Shown: positions 56,101 to 64,000 of the stretch, in pieces | Numbering within the stretch: position 1 is the first letter of the stretch | How the letters are laid out: each line of letters starts with the position of its first letter | Origin: Marinilabilia rubra | Lineage (GTDB): Bacteria > Bacteroidota > Bacteroidia > Bacteroidales > Marinilabiliaceae | Assembly: GCF_003121985.1 (NCBI RefSeq) | Contig: NZ_QEWP01000012.1 | Span: forward strand, 106,264-170,263 | Reading direction: 5' to 3' | DNA: 64,000 bases | The notes under the pieces: generated by a model | Databases searched by the model: none | What the model was told of the DNA's origin: nothing | What the model saw: only the letters and a program-made list of their open reading frames with translations | Position numbers and translations under genes: made by a program

Positions 56101-57744
56101 GATATGGACATGAACGATATTTATATGGGGGCCAGTGGATCAGAGGGAAACCGTTTCGTATCTACCCATCGAAAACAAGACTCCTTAGACTTCAGGGCTC
56201 CACTTGCTGTTTATGATATTGAAACCCGGACAATTGAAGCAAGCGAGGTTTACAACATTCAAGTAGCCGATGCTGATATTATTTTGAATGATGGAATTGT
56301 AAAAATCCACCAGGACGCAAAAATGGATCCATTGGACTCTACCTTTGTCGTTCTAAAAGATTCAAAACATAAATTTAAAAATGCACATATTGCCATTGAA
56401 GGTAAGCATATGTATAATGGCTATGGTGAATATGACTTCATCAATGGGGATGATAAAGAATTTACGTTGGATTTCCATAATATTTCGGTAAATGATGAAG
56501 TCCAAACAGAGGCAGAAGGGACCATCCCGGAAGACAAGCTTTTTACATTTGATGAACATTTTGCCTTCCAGGGTGATGTTGCCCTAAAAACCGGGGAGCC
56601 CTTACTCACTTTCGATGGCGGAACCCAATTATTACACCGTTGCTCACAAAAGGGCCCGCAGGATTATGTCAGGTTCACCTCAAAAATAGATCCTGACAGC
56701 ATCCGAATACCGATTGATGAGAAAACAGTAAACATGGAACTTGAGGATTTAAGCCATGATGTTTTCCTCAATCTTGATTCGACACATATTTACAGTGCTT
56801 TTCTTGAAAAAAACAGAAGAATCAATAATACACCGATTGTTCGTGCCGACGGCTTTCTAAGATATAACAAAGGAATCAGCAGTTTTGAAATTGCTGAGCC
56901 ACGAAAGTTAGCTCAACCTGATTCGTCAGGCAATATTATCCGATACCTGGAAAAGGAATGTGCCGTAACGGGCGAGGGTGAATTAAACCTGGGAATAGAT
57001 CTTGAACAGGTTAAGCTTCATGCATCAGGAAAAATATCGCACCTGAAAGCTGAAAACGAAATAGATATAAATGCCCTTTTGGGAGCCGATTTTATGCTTG
57101 ATCCTGCGAGTTTGACCTCCATGGCCAACATCATTCGAGCATCAAAAGCTCCTGATGCCAACGATAAAAAAGAAATTACAGAAAAACGGCTCAGAGAATG
57201 GACCACTTCGAAAACAGCGAAAAAAGTGGCGGATCTGATTCAGCCTACCACAGATATTATAGAGGTGTTACCCCCTGAATTACAATACACACTTGGCTTT
57301 ACAAACATTGATTTCAGATGGGATACACCGTCAAGATCGTATGTTGCAGATGGAAAAGCCAACCTGGGATGGATTCACAACCTCTCGGTTGCCCGCGAAG
57401 TTGATGTTAAGGCACTTATTTCCAGAAGCCGGGGTGGAAACTCCTTTGAAATACATATCCAGGCCGATCCTGATACCTGGTTTTTCTACAGTTACAATAA
57501 TGGAAAAATGTTGATTCTATCCTCTTCAGATTCCTTCAATGAAGCCATCCAGAGGCTGGATATAGATGAACGAAAAATAAAAACAGGCTTAGGCCAGGAC
57601 AATTATGTATTCCAAATAGGATCGAATAACCGCCTGAGAAGCTTCATGGACTTTTTCAAAGCGCCCGAAAATGAAAATATTGAAAACAAAAAAGCAACTA
57701 AGGAAACCCAAAACGAGAACGACACTGAAAAGGAAGAAAACTAA
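53194..57744 (+). CDS. Large exported protein of unknown function (1516 residues)
   Basis: 1516 residues with a hydrophobic signal segment at about 20-37 (FKVFILIIISMLFGQMKA) and likely cleavage near KAQ, residues 38-40. The mature part is long and mostly beta-rich, rich in Asp, Asn, Ser and aromatic residues, with no second membrane helix and no cysteine-rich motif. The last 40 residues are highly charged and repetitive (ENENIENKKATKETQ and similar). No type IX secretion tail is evident. I do not recognise a family; large beta-helix or AsmA/OstA-like repeats are possible but not shown. It follows prmA by 18 bases, so it may be part of that unit. A weak hairpin follows. Confidence 0.75.
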   Translation: MSRANSSIFQSNKSVFSQSLSFKVFILIIISMLFGQMKAQEKFFTSTGEAAFLEKIEDIFKASSERKKAKDYLDGFEEFWLSPSTPDEAKTAIIEISDLLYDKNARAFPDYHLFLTTVQSFVQNDQLNKNFSIWVKATKSFFEKQKFAVRHFNKILDTTQGILIEQRIFSSPGVAWFSRTPEYQFIFENDSLKLSLPSTTLVCHSRNDSISIYNTRGKMDVVSGLWEGIEGRVTWERSGYASNKVYADFDAYTVDMDDSDFVVKNVTFYNRFYFNSPLKGNLTHKVMSINSPSSSTYPKFESYEQVFRIDNIHPNMNYKGGFSQHGAKFLGSGTDKNPATISIFRNDTLFISAKSLFFALREDEILSKNTEVTMHLDTGTIHHPGLEFKYMAPSNDLYLIRSGEGISQSPFFDTYHNVSIDSEIIHWNLNNHYMELRMLDGASRNHSFFESLSFYRESFFNYLQGMDAIHPLFGLRNCYYQNKKKPFTAKDYARFLNRPESQVRQQILKLSFSGFVDFNVNTDTVKIQERLMDYIKFRMGKKDYDVIRFKSTTPENEPNAIFDLKNYDLALNGVENISISDHQNVVFLPENKEVTLKNNRNFSFNGHILAGMIELFGDGFFFSYDDFRIDMQTIDSMRMSVESDRTDNYGRPLLRTIDNTVAGLSGYLQIDTANNKSGILDFPRFPVLVSDRNSFVYYDRGDIQDGAYDSENFYFELNPFEIDSINNLNLSNIVFDGKLVSNIFPEIEDQLVVRNDYSLGFIKTTPSDGYPIYKERARFTNEIDLSNEGLKGNGRLDYLTSSAESEEFTFLPDETKGEAHTFNIEPQTTGVEYPDVQGENVQINYFPNQEELLAQTTSQEMHIFKEETSLKGGLTLAPNGLVAHGKLFMPSANLVSKKMDLTHHGLMTDSADFNLIGDEEMEGVSFKTNNLIADLDFEERQGRFQSRDMGNKVEFTENRYIAYISEFSWDMDMNDIYMGASGSEGNRFVSTHRKQDSLDFRAPLAVYDIETRTIEASEVYNIQVADADIILNDGIVKIHQDAKMDPLDSTFVVLKDSKHKFKNAHIAIEGKHMYNGYGEYDFINGDDKEFTLDFHNISVNDEVQTEAEGTIPEDKLFTFDEHFAFQGDVALKTGEPLLTFDGGTQLLHRCSQKGPQDYVRFTSKIDPDSIRIPIDEKTVNMELEDLSHDVFLNLDSTHIYSAFLEKNRRINNTPIVRADGFLRYNKGISSFEIAEPRKLAQPDSSGNIIRYLEKECAVTGEGELNLGIDLEQVKLHASGKISHLKAENEIDINALLGADFMLDPASLTSMANIIRASKAPDANDKKEITEKRLREWTTSKTAKKVADLIQPTTDIIEVLPPELQYTLGFTNIDFRWDTPSRSYVADGKANLGWIHNLSVAREVDVKALISRSRGGNSFEIHIQADPDTWFFYSYNNGKMLILSSSDSFNEAIQRLDIDERKIKTGLGQDNYVFQIGSNNRLRSFMDFFKAPENENIENKKATKETQNENDTEKEEN

Positions 57745-57779
57745 GAGTGCTTAACAAAATCAACGGTTCATTTAAATAC

Positions 57780-57814
57780 AATGGCCTGGTCTTATTAATA
57801 CCAGCCGGGCCATT
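57780..57814 (+). terminator. Weak hairpin after the 1516-residue protein gene
   Basis: Arms AATGGCC-TGGT and ACCA-GGCCATT with a 4-base bulge. There is no good T tract, so it is a weak terminator at best. Confidence 0.3.
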
Positions 57815-57971
57815 AATTCATATGCGATGGATGTATGCTTATCCGGCAAACTCTCCCCAAAGTGTTGAATACCGCCATCCTGTCAATTCTTTTCCACTGC
57901 CTCTCAGCACCCGGTCTGTTGATTACTAAGGGTCCGGGTAGAGCGGCTCATTACTTTGCCGCTCCCCCACA

Positions 57972-58004
57972 GATCCGTACGAGCGGATTTCCCGCATACG
58001 GTTC
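57972..58004 (-). ncRNA. Group II intron domain V
   Basis: A 33-base hairpin with arms AACCGTATGCGG and CCGCTCGTACGG around a GAAA-type tetraloop, with the two-base bulge expected in domain V. It begins 4 bases after the maturase stop. This is the most diagnostic RNA element of group II introns. Confidence 0.8.
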
Positions 58005-58007
58005 CTC

Positions 58008-58655
58008 TCAACTTGGTTTCGCTAAAAGATAAGAATGATATATCCTGGGTTTTAACAATGGACACCATTGGATCACCAGTTTGGTGAACCGCTCCCATTG
58101 CCATGTTGGCTTCCCCCCTCGTCTGTTCAGCCATTTAAGCAACAAACGTCTTATCTGGTGGTAATAACCGGCCAGTCTTCGGGAATTGAAAGTTATGCCA
58201 TAATAATTGTAGTATCCACGAAGTTTGACATTCAAATCCCGGATATTATCCCTAATTCTATTGTGCCTGTTTCACTTCAACCATTCTCCCGTTTTGTTTA
58301 GAGCCTCCGAGTATTTCTTTTTGCTCGTTTTGCGTTTGAGTATGGGTTTTCCCTTTCTGCTTTTACCCATATAGTGGGTAAATCCCAGAAAATCGAAACT
58401 CCTGTTTCCCCGGTCTGGTTCGTTCAGATTTACCATCCGGGTCTCTCCCGGATGTAATTGAAGAAAATATTTCTCAGATCGTTTGAAAAGTACTTCCATT
58501 ACACGAGTTTCATCTTCTACTCTTTCAAACCCGAGAACAAAGTCATCGGCATAACGAACTATAAAACTCCTGCCCTTCAATCTGGGTTGGATAACTTCTG
58601 AAAACCATTCATCCAACACATAATACAGATAAATATATGCATTTGCCATGCTCAA
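58008..58655 (-). pseudogene. ltrA: Truncated group II intron reverse transcriptase/maturase
   Basis: Minus-strand frame of two parts in the same phase. The first (58655-58272) starts within the reverse-transcriptase domain and carries the active-site motif VRYADDFVLGF and the TRMVNL/LGFTHYMG stretches. It ends in an in-frame TGA at 58274-58272. The second continues directly and holds the maturase domain (KLRGYYNYYGIT, LLLKWLNRRGGK and KPRIYHSYLL), ending at TGA before domain V. Residues before the YADD region, including the start and the RT0-RT4 motifs, are missing. The premature stop and truncation mark it as a pseudogene. Confidence 0.88.
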
Positions 58656-58965
58656 CGACCCCGGTCGGGCACAGTTCCCTTACCATGACGATTACTGCGC
58701 TACTGTTCCCACAAGCGCTAATGTGAAAACCCTTGCATTCGGTTTTTTTTCGAGGCTTTAACTAAACGGCTTTTGCATTCCCGGTGTACGCTTCGTGCCA
58801 ACATTTCTGCTAACTACGCAACACTCAGTTCCGGGTGTCGGTTAAACTTTCCCGGATAGGATTGATTACCTACTGGTTCCGGATGAAAAGTTTCAAAGAA
58901 CTATATGCTAATTCTCTCTTCACGGGCTTAGCTTGGCGCAAAGCGCTGGGAAACGCATATTTTAT

Positions 58966-59177
58966 TAACTATTAAAACTTTAAATCATCTCAACAAGGAC
59001 TTAAGCCTAAGGTTATTTCACAATTACTCCAATTTCTTTGCACTTGAATTTATGAAAATGGCTAATCAAAAGAACAAAATTTACTTCACCGTCACAATCT
59101 CGAAGTATTTCAATACTATTTCGTTTGGGCGGCTTGCAAATTCTGTCCTTTTGACTTTTTCAGCAGCTCCTACTTAA
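58966..59177 (+). repeat. 110-base repeat, copy B, with extended reading frame
   Basis: 58966-59074 matches 43099-43208. Here an ATG at 59052 opens a frame that begins MKMANQK and runs 41 codons to TAA at 59175-59177. The shared part covers the leader and first seven or eight codons only. A promoter-like TTTCTTTG (one base off TAnnTTTG) lies upstream. It looks like the 5' end of a gene from a mobile element present twice and broken in both places. Confidence 0.55.
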
Positions 59178-59219
59178 ATCTATACCGGAAGCTTCGGAAC
59201 TAAGGATCTATTGATTTAC
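59174..59219. repeat. Dispersed repeat family, copy D
   Basis: Begins TTAAATCT and ends GATCTATTGATTTAC, with a different central palindrome (CCGGAAGCTTCGG). It is the most diverged copy. Confidence 0.45.
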
Positions 59220-59250
59220 AATAATATTTCAGCACAGCATTTGCATGAAT

Positions 59251-62200
59251 TTAATTGTCACCATCTCTCAAAACCGGAAGCGTGAAATAAAATACAGATC
59301 CCACACCCGGAGTGGACTCTAACCATATTTTCCCGCCCAGCATCTCCACATGACCTTTACAAATAGCCAATCCTAATCCGGTGCCGCCAAAATGGCCTTT
59401 AATGTTGTTATCGGCCTGCATAAAGCGATCGAAAATGCGATCCTGCATCTTAAGAGGAATCCCTACCCCCGTGTCTTTCACATAAAAAACGAACTCGCTA
59501 TCTTCCTTCAATTCGTAACCATACTCCACAAAACCTTCATCGGTGAATTTTAAAGCATTACCCAACAAATTTATGAGAATCTGTCTCAATTTTAATTCAT
59601 CTGTCAGCAATACCGCCATCCCATTATTTAAAGATTTATTCAGCTTGAGCAAGACTCCTTTTTCTTTAGCTTTGGACCGAAATATTCCGTGAAGTTCAGA
59701 TACAAGGTCATTGATATTTACAGGAATAACATTGGCCATTTCCTGCCGGGTTTCAATGGCTGATATGGTCAAGATATCATTTACCAGGTCTAGCAACTGT
59801 CGACTGCTGTTCACTATGATCGTGGTAAATTCTTTTCTGTCATCATCGGTTAAATAATCCATTCCAAGCATTTCGGAAAACCCAATAATGGAATTTAAGG
59901 GCGTTCTGATTTCGTGCGACATATTTTGCAAGAAAGCAGTTTTCAGTTTTTCGCTTTCTTCTGCCCTTTCAATAGCAGTGCTCAGATCTTCATTTATACT
60001 AGTGAGTTCTTCATTCATTGTAAGGTATTCCTCATTAAGAGAAGCATACTCTTCATTTTGCCTTTCGAGCATCTCACGGCTTTCCTGTAAAGCTTTCTCA
60101 GCCATTTTTTGCTCAGTAACATCGCGCCCAACTCCTATGATCTCAGAGATCTCACCTCTCTCATTCAGTATTGCAGTATCACTCCATGCCAGCCATTTCC
60201 ATCCATCTTTGGTCATTGCTCTTTGTTCTAACAGCACCTGATGTGGTGAATCGTTAAGTTTCTTCATAGCTTCTTCGGTTGAAGCTCTGTCTTCAGGATG
60301 AACCAACGGCATAAATTTCTTATTCAGAAGCTCATCTTCACTTTTTGCAAACAGTTTGCAGTAAGAGGGACTTACGTATAGTAAATACCCTTCACGATCA
60401 ACCTTTACAACCAGGTCACTTTGGTTTTCGACCAATAACCGGTACTTCTCCTCATTCACTTTAAGAGCATTTTCGGCTGCAAGTCGATCACTTATATCTC
60501 TGCCGACCCCCAGAATACCGGTGACATTTTTTTCATCATTTAGAAGAAGAGTAGTAATAACTTCAAGAGGAACAGACCCTCCTGACTTCTTTTTGACATT
60601 TATCCGTGTTTTCTCTACACGCATCATCTCTTCACCTATCCCATACCTCGCTATTCTGAGTGGTAAACGTGACTTCACTTTTGAGAATGATTCTTCTTCA
60701 AGAATAAATCCCATATTTTTCCCAACCAGTTCTTCATATGAAAAACCGGTTAGCTTTTTAACAGAGGGGCTAACATAACTGAACGCCTCAACTTTCGGAT
60801 CATAAACCCAAATTAAATCACCTGCATTCTCAGAGATCAACCGATATCTTTCCTTACTTTTTTTCAACCGGTTTTCAGCTTCCCGTCGTTTAGTGATATC
60901 CGAAAAAATAGTGGCAAATCCACTCTGTCCCCATGGAGTCACTGATATCTCAAAATACTTTTTGTGTATTTCTGAAAAGGACTCAAAGACAAAAGATTCT
61001 CTGTTCGAAACAGCATCAATATACTTATCAAAATAAGAAGGAAATTCAGAATAGGCCTCTTTTGCTTCTTTCCCAATTACCCATTCTCTCTTCAGCCCAA
61101 GCAAATCTTCAAAAGCGCGGTTAACTTCCATTATTCTGTAACTAACGGCTGAATTGCCGTCGTATATCATTTGATGGAAAGCCACCCCTTCGCGCATGTT
61201 TGAGAATAGGGACTTAAATCTTTCTTCACTAATTTCAAGGTTTGAAATATATTTATCGATTTCATTTTCCAGAATTAGTCTTCGATTTATCATCACCACG
61301 ATAAACAAAGTGATTAAAACAGTGATTAACATCCCAATCACAAAAGGAGTCCAAAAAGATGACGAAGCAAATACTTTGTAAAAACCGGAACCCGCTTCAA
61401 TGTATACAGAAAAAACCTTACCAAAGAAAAAGTCGAGAAATTCATACGAAACTTCTCCATTATTTTCAGTTACATTATTGAAAAAATCATTATTTCCATT
61501 TTCCCTGTCAAGTTCAGCACTACTAATCTGTTTTAGATTAATCTCATAAAAATTATCGTATATTGTTTCGTGATGCAATAAAGATCTCATCAAAGCATCA
61601 AGATCCATAGTAATAGACGCAAAGCCATTAGTGTTTCCATCTTTATCTTTGGTTACCAGAAATAGATCAACAAGTCTTTTCCCGTTTGCTTTATAGCTAT
61701 TGGTTGCTGATATAAAACCAGTATAAAGCGTTTCTAAAATAGCACCAAATCGTAATGTATCGGAATTGGCAGGGTATTTCCCATCACGAACAGTACTTTT
61801 CTCAGGAGGATAACTAAAACGACTAAAAAAGCCTTCATCCGGATAATGTTCTATCCATCCGGCTGAAGCAATAAATGGATAATCCACCACTCGTTCTACA
61901 TATTCATTAAATTCCTCATGTGTAACCGTTTCACTGGCCGTAAACAGTTTAGAGATCCCTAACAGTGAATGTTTAACCATGTCAAGAGACCTTGCAAAAG
62001 CGGCAGCTTCAGCAGATGCAGATTGTGAAAAAACAGCATCTTTATACCTATTACTTTCAACAAATGAAATTTTAGCAATGTAAAGAGAGATTATCAATCC
62101 CGCAATCATAGCGAACACTCCCTCCCAATATCTTAAAGTATGAAAATGAATTAAAGATTTTTTATCTTTCTTTTTTCTGGCATATTTAAATCCGGCTAAA

Positions 62201-62943
62201 AGAAACACAAACAACAGCAGGGTAATGACTAAAGGCAAAATCTTCACTATGTTTTTGTGATATATCCATTCAGAAAGGGGTATATCAATGCCAACCACCA
62301 TTAAAACATCATCTCCATCAATATCCATGACAGGAGCAAAACAACTGACAAATGAACCATACTCATCATGATAGGGATCTGTGACAATTGTGCTATAATC
62401 AGAAAAAACATTACCCAAAACAGATGGAGGATGAATGTATTTAGTTCCGGGAGGGGAATACAATGGGTCTCCGGGCATGTAACTTTCAGGGCCAAAAAAA
62501 AAGTTATTTCCTGCTTTTTTTACTGTATAAATGCCATCTACCCCAGATAAAAAAGCATAATTTCTAATTTGATTTTTTATCCGTTCATAAAATGGAGTGT
62601 TTTTATCCTCAACAGTAAACTTTAACCTGGATATTTGCTCAGGATGAAATGAATGCACAAGTTTAACTGTCTGCATCCTTAATTTCTGTTTCATAAACTT
62701 CTCCTGATTATACGAAACGTTGTTTGTTATTAACCATCCGGAAAACAAAACAACAACCGCAGCCAAGATCCCGCCCCATCTTATAATCCATCCGGAAATA
62801 AATTCTATAGAAAGTTTTGAATGATGATCTGAAACAGTCAAACGCTCTTTTTTAACCCGTTTTCGGGTCATAACAGCAATAATAACAATGGATATAAATA
62901 CAAATAATGGCTCAATATATTCTAAAACCAGAAGCATGCGCAT
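59251..62943 (-). CDS. Large multi-sensor histidine kinase
   Basis: 1230 residues. Membrane helices lie at about 10-26, 52-73, 233-256, 272-292 and 542-563. Between the second and third is a Cache-like periplasmic sensor (about 75-230); between the fourth and fifth is a CHASE-type sensor (about 300-540). Three PAS/PAC units follow (about 580-700, 705-835 and 840-965), then a coiled coil (965-1000), the HisKA box with His1010 in MSHEIRTPLNS, and a HATPase domain with the N box LLGNALKFT and the GTGLGLAI lid. There is no receiver domain. It is a single gene; no regulator gene is adjacent. Confidence 0.92.
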   Translation of the reverse strand: MRMLLVLEYIEPLFVFISIVIIAVMTRKRVKKERLTVSDHHSKLSIEFISGWIIRWGGILAAVVVLFSGWLITNNVSYNQEKFMKQKLRMQTVKLVHSFHPEQISRLKFTVEDKNTPFYERIKNQIRNYAFLSGVDGIYTVKKAGNNFFFGPESYMPGDPLYSPPGTKYIHPPSVLGNVFSDYSTIVTDPYHDEYGSFVSCFAPVMDIDGDDVLMVVGIDIPLSEWIYHKNIVKILPLVITLLLFVFLLAGFKYARKKKDKKSLIHFHTLRYWEGVFAMIAGLIISLYIAKISFVESNRYKDAVFSQSASAEAAAFARSLDMVKHSLLGISKLFTASETVTHEEFNEYVERVVDYPFIASAGWIEHYPDEGFFSRFSYPPEKSTVRDGKYPANSDTLRFGAILETLYTGFISATNSYKANGKRLVDLFLVTKDKDGNTNGFASITMDLDALMRSLLHHETIYDNFYEINLKQISSAELDRENGNNDFFNNVTENNGEVSYEFLDFFFGKVFSVYIEAGSGFYKVFASSSFWTPFVIGMLITVLITLFIVVMINRRLILENEIDKYISNLEISEERFKSLFSNMREGVAFHQMIYDGNSAVSYRIMEVNRAFEDLLGLKREWVIGKEAKEAYSEFPSYFDKYIDAVSNRESFVFESFSEIHKKYFEISVTPWGQSGFATIFSDITKRREAENRLKKSKERYRLISENAGDLIWVYDPKVEAFSYVSPSVKKLTGFSYEELVGKNMGFILEEESFSKVKSRLPLRIARYGIGEEMMRVEKTRINVKKKSGGSVPLEVITTLLLNDEKNVTGILGVGRDISDRLAAENALKVNEEKYRLLVENQSDLVVKVDREGYLLYVSPSYCKLFAKSEDELLNKKFMPLVHPEDRASTEEAMKKLNDSPHQVLLEQRAMTKDGWKWLAWSDTAILNERGEISEIIGVGRDVTEQKMAEKALQESREMLERQNEEYASLNEEYLTMNEELTSINEDLSTAIERAEESEKLKTAFLQNMSHEIRTPLNSIIGFSEMLGMDYLTDDDRKEFTTIIVNSSRQLLDLVNDILTISAIETRQEMANVIPVNINDLVSELHGIFRSKAKEKGVLLKLNKSLNNGMAVLLTDELKLRQILINLLGNALKFTDEGFVEYGYELKEDSEFVFYVKDTGVGIPLKMQDRIFDRFMQADNNIKGHFGGTGLGLAICKGHVEMLGGKIWLESTPGVGSVFYFTLPVLRDGDN

Positions 62944-63332
62944 CTTTTTTAATAACCTTTCAAAATTCTTTTCCTAAAATATGCATTTTAATTTCATTTT
63001 CAACCTCCAATTATTTCAAATCCGAAAATTTTATTTTATTTAAGCCCATTTTCTTTCAATATTCCGTTAAACTTATGTAAAATTCTATAAATCGGCTTTT
63101 GGGAATTACAGGTATGGTTGACTTAAACCCTTGTTTAATGGCACTTTCCGATTTATCTTAAATCTTACCTGACTGACGGCAGACAGGTATCTAAAAATCG
63201 AACGATTTATTGACTTTAATAAAACCCTATAATTGCATGAAATAAATAGGCAGAAGAAAGGCATAACAGCCCTTCTTCTCCAGGTCAAAGGTACTATCCA
63301 GGTATAATCCTGTCTTAAATTTTTCATCTGAT
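62944..63332. other. Intergenic region between the kinase gene and arfB
   Basis: 389 bases between divergently oriented genes. It holds copy C of the four-member repeat family. No promoter element matching TAnnTTTG was identified with confidence. Confidence 0.5.
63151..63214. repeat. Dispersed repeat family, copy C
   Basis: Closest to copy B: ATTTATCTTAAATCTTA at the left and CGAACGATTTATTGAC at the right, with an imperfect 20-base palindrome starting CCTGACTG (63168-63187) in the middle. Confidence 0.65.
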
Positions 63333-63743
63333 ATGGCAACACAAATAAGAAAAAGAGGACTTGAAACAGAAATAACCATTTCGGCAACAAAAAGTAGTGG
63401 TGCAGGGGGACAAAATGTAAACAAAGTAAATACAAAAGTAGAATTGCGTTTCTCCATACCAAATTCTTCCATTCTCTCAAATCGGGAAAAAGAACTTTTG
63501 GTCTCCAGATTAGGATCAAAACTAACAAGAAGCGGTGACCTGATACTTTCCTCCGAAGAGGAGCGGTCACAATTGCGTAATAAAAATACTGTTATTGAAA
63601 AGTTTTACGGTTTAATAGAATGGGGAGTGCGGCCTGTAAAAAAAAGAATCCCCACTAAACCGACAAAAGCATCGAAAAGAAGAAGGATTGATAACAAAAG
63701 AAAAAATTCGGAGAAGAAAAGCAGACGCCGAAATGATTTTTAA
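63333..63743 (+). CDS. arfB: Peptidyl-tRNA hydrolase ArfB
   Basis: A 136-residue class I release-factor-like protein that rescues ribosomes stalled at the 3' end of mRNA. The GGQ motif is at residues 25-27 (SSGAGGQNVNKV), and the C-terminal tail (about 105-136) is rich in Lys and Arg (KPTKASKRRRIDNKRK), as needed to enter the empty mRNA channel. It is short compared with RF1/RF2 and lacks the codon-recognition domain. It is a single gene. Confidence 0.95.
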   Translation: MATQIRKRGLETEITISATKSSGAGGQNVNKVNTKVELRFSIPNSSILSNREKELLVSRLGSKLTRSGDLILSSEEERSQLRNKNTVIEKFYGLIEWGVRPVKKRIPTKPTKASKRRRIDNKRKNSEKKSRRRNDF

Positions 63744-63878
63744 AAACAGTCCAGCAGTCCAGATTCATTCCCGGGCGAATGCTCCGGGCTAATCTGATTG
63801 CAGACTTTCAGCCTGCTACTTTTCCATATTTCTGTAATATAGAAAATGGTCAGCATTAGAAGGGGTATAAACAAAAAA

Positions 63879-63910
63879 AATCCCGGTCTGAAATTAATCA
63901 GACCGGGATT
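63879..63910 (-). terminator. Terminator of the ribosomal RNA operon
   Basis: Perfect 13-bp stem AATCCCGGTCTGA/TCAGACCGGGATT with a 6-base loop, followed on the minus strand by eight T residues (63878-63871 region). It lies about 12 bases past the 5S 3' end. Confidence 0.88.
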
Positions 63911-63922
63911 TCTACTTAAAGA

Positions 63923-64000
63923 TCGGCGGCGACCTACTCTCCCACTTTTACGTAGTACCATCGGCGCTAACAGGCTTAACTTCTCTGTTCGGAATGGGAA
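63923..64000 (-). rRNA. rrf: 5S ribosomal RNA, 3' part
   Basis: The minus-strand sequence contains the 5S core TTCCGAACAGAGAAGTTAAG and ends in GGAGAGTAGGTCGCCGCC, both typical of bacterial 5S rRNA. About 78 bases are in the window; the gene continues past the end. The rest of the rRNA operon would be beyond 64000, upstream in transcription. Confidence 0.93.

Larger units (their letters stand above)
57932..58655 (-). mobile_element. Degenerate group II intron, 3' part
   Basis: On the minus strand the order is: C-terminal part of a reverse transcriptase-maturase, domain V, domain VI and the intron end (TACCCGGAC at about 57940-57932). Domain VI is a GAGCGGC/GCCGCTC hairpin with unpaired A residues. 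The 5' end of the intron and the first half of the maturase were not found; the reading frame starts abruptly in the reverse-transcriptase domain. It is therefore a 5'-truncated or internally deleted, inactive copy. Confidence 0.72.
57745..59250. other. Decay zone with group II intron relic and repeats
   Basis: About 1.5 kb with no intact gene. In order: a weak hairpin after the 1516-residue gene, the 3' part of a degenerate group II intron on the minus strand, about 300 bases that may be intron RNA or unrelated, a copy of the 110-base repeat (58966-59074) and a copy of the four-member repeat family (59174-59219). Confidence 0.7.

Noticed and set aside
58272..58274. TGA in the maturase frame as a recoded codon
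   Set aside because: The gene is also truncated at the N-terminus, so decay is a simpler explanation than recoding, and no recoding element was seen.
59251..62943. Direct pairing of the large sensor kinase with the Hpt protein at 7.5 kb
   Set aside because: The kinase lacks a receiver domain, so it could not hand phosphate to an Hpt domain in the usual relay order.

Overview
The window reads as chromosomal DNA of a Bacteroidota bacterium, most likely of the Bacteroidales/Marinilabiliales type. The reasons are the many families that are largely confined to this phylum (DUF3822 beside rsmD, DUF1599, a BT_3928-like DoxX protein, a short lysine-type SerA, aroQ divergent from xerD), promoter elements of the TAnnTTTG kind, weak ribosome binding sites and a low-to-moderate GC content. 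The assignment below phylum is inference. Most of the window is core metabolism and housekeeping. I see no prophage, no CRISPR array, no restriction-modification system and no intact insertion sequence.

Layout. 0-8 kb: a dihydroorotate-dehydrogenase-like enzyme, a YggS PLP protein, the serine pathway (serC, serA, DUF1015) and gcvT, all on the minus strand. 7.5-8.4 kb: a small plus-strand pair, Hpt protein plus STAS protein, convergent with clpB. 11.3-18.1 kb: a run of plus-strand envelope genes (OB-fold-like lipoprotein, PepSY membrane protein, POTRA/beta-barrel outer-membrane protein, small secreted protein, and a 1021-residue ABCG-like transporter with a TerB-like N-terminus). 18.2-28.2 kb, minus strand: siaC and siaB; then guaA, S41 protease, pnuC, NadR-like kinase and serine acetyltransferase; then rpsA, STAS and RNase Z. 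28.6-35.2 kb, plus: nucleotide-sugar genes (ugd, uxs, rfbA, rfbC, rfbD) and a phosphohexomutase. 35-42.8 kb: a RecD-like helicase, a DUF3822/rsmD pair, two tRNA-Asp genes, aroQ-pyk and xerD. 43-53 kb: pckA, an SDR39U1-type protein, an MscS channel, cdaA-folP, then DUF1599, BT_3928-like, tpiA and prmA. 53.2-57.7 kb: a 1516-residue exported protein of unknown function. 57.7-59.2 kb: a decay zone with a degenerate group II intron. 59.3-62.9 kb: a large sensor histidine kinase. The window ends with arfB and the 3' end of a 5S rRNA gene on the minus strand.

Functional threads. Serine and one-carbon metabolism (serA, serC, gcvT, cysE), nicotinamide riboside salvage (pnuC with a NadR-type kinase), the phosphoenolpyruvate node (pyk, pckA), nucleotide sugars for surface polysaccharide, and c-di-AMP synthesis (cdaA) near a mechanosensitive channel. 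Parts of a partner-switching phosphorelay (SiaB kinase, SiaC, two STAS proteins, one Hpt protein) are spread over three loci.

The most unusual signals are in non-coding DNA. A 169-bp MITE-like element has perfect 14-bp terminal inverted repeats and 4-bp target duplications, and it sits exactly in the pyk stop codon; removing it in silico restores a longer pyk reading frame. A four-copy family of short repeats has conserved ends and a variable hairpin core. A 110-bp repeat carries a promoter and the first codons of a lost gene in two places. I did not find a clearly new defence or mobile system. The best candidates for undescribed biology are the 11.3-18.1 kb envelope cluster, the 1516-residue protein and the scattered partner-switch genes.
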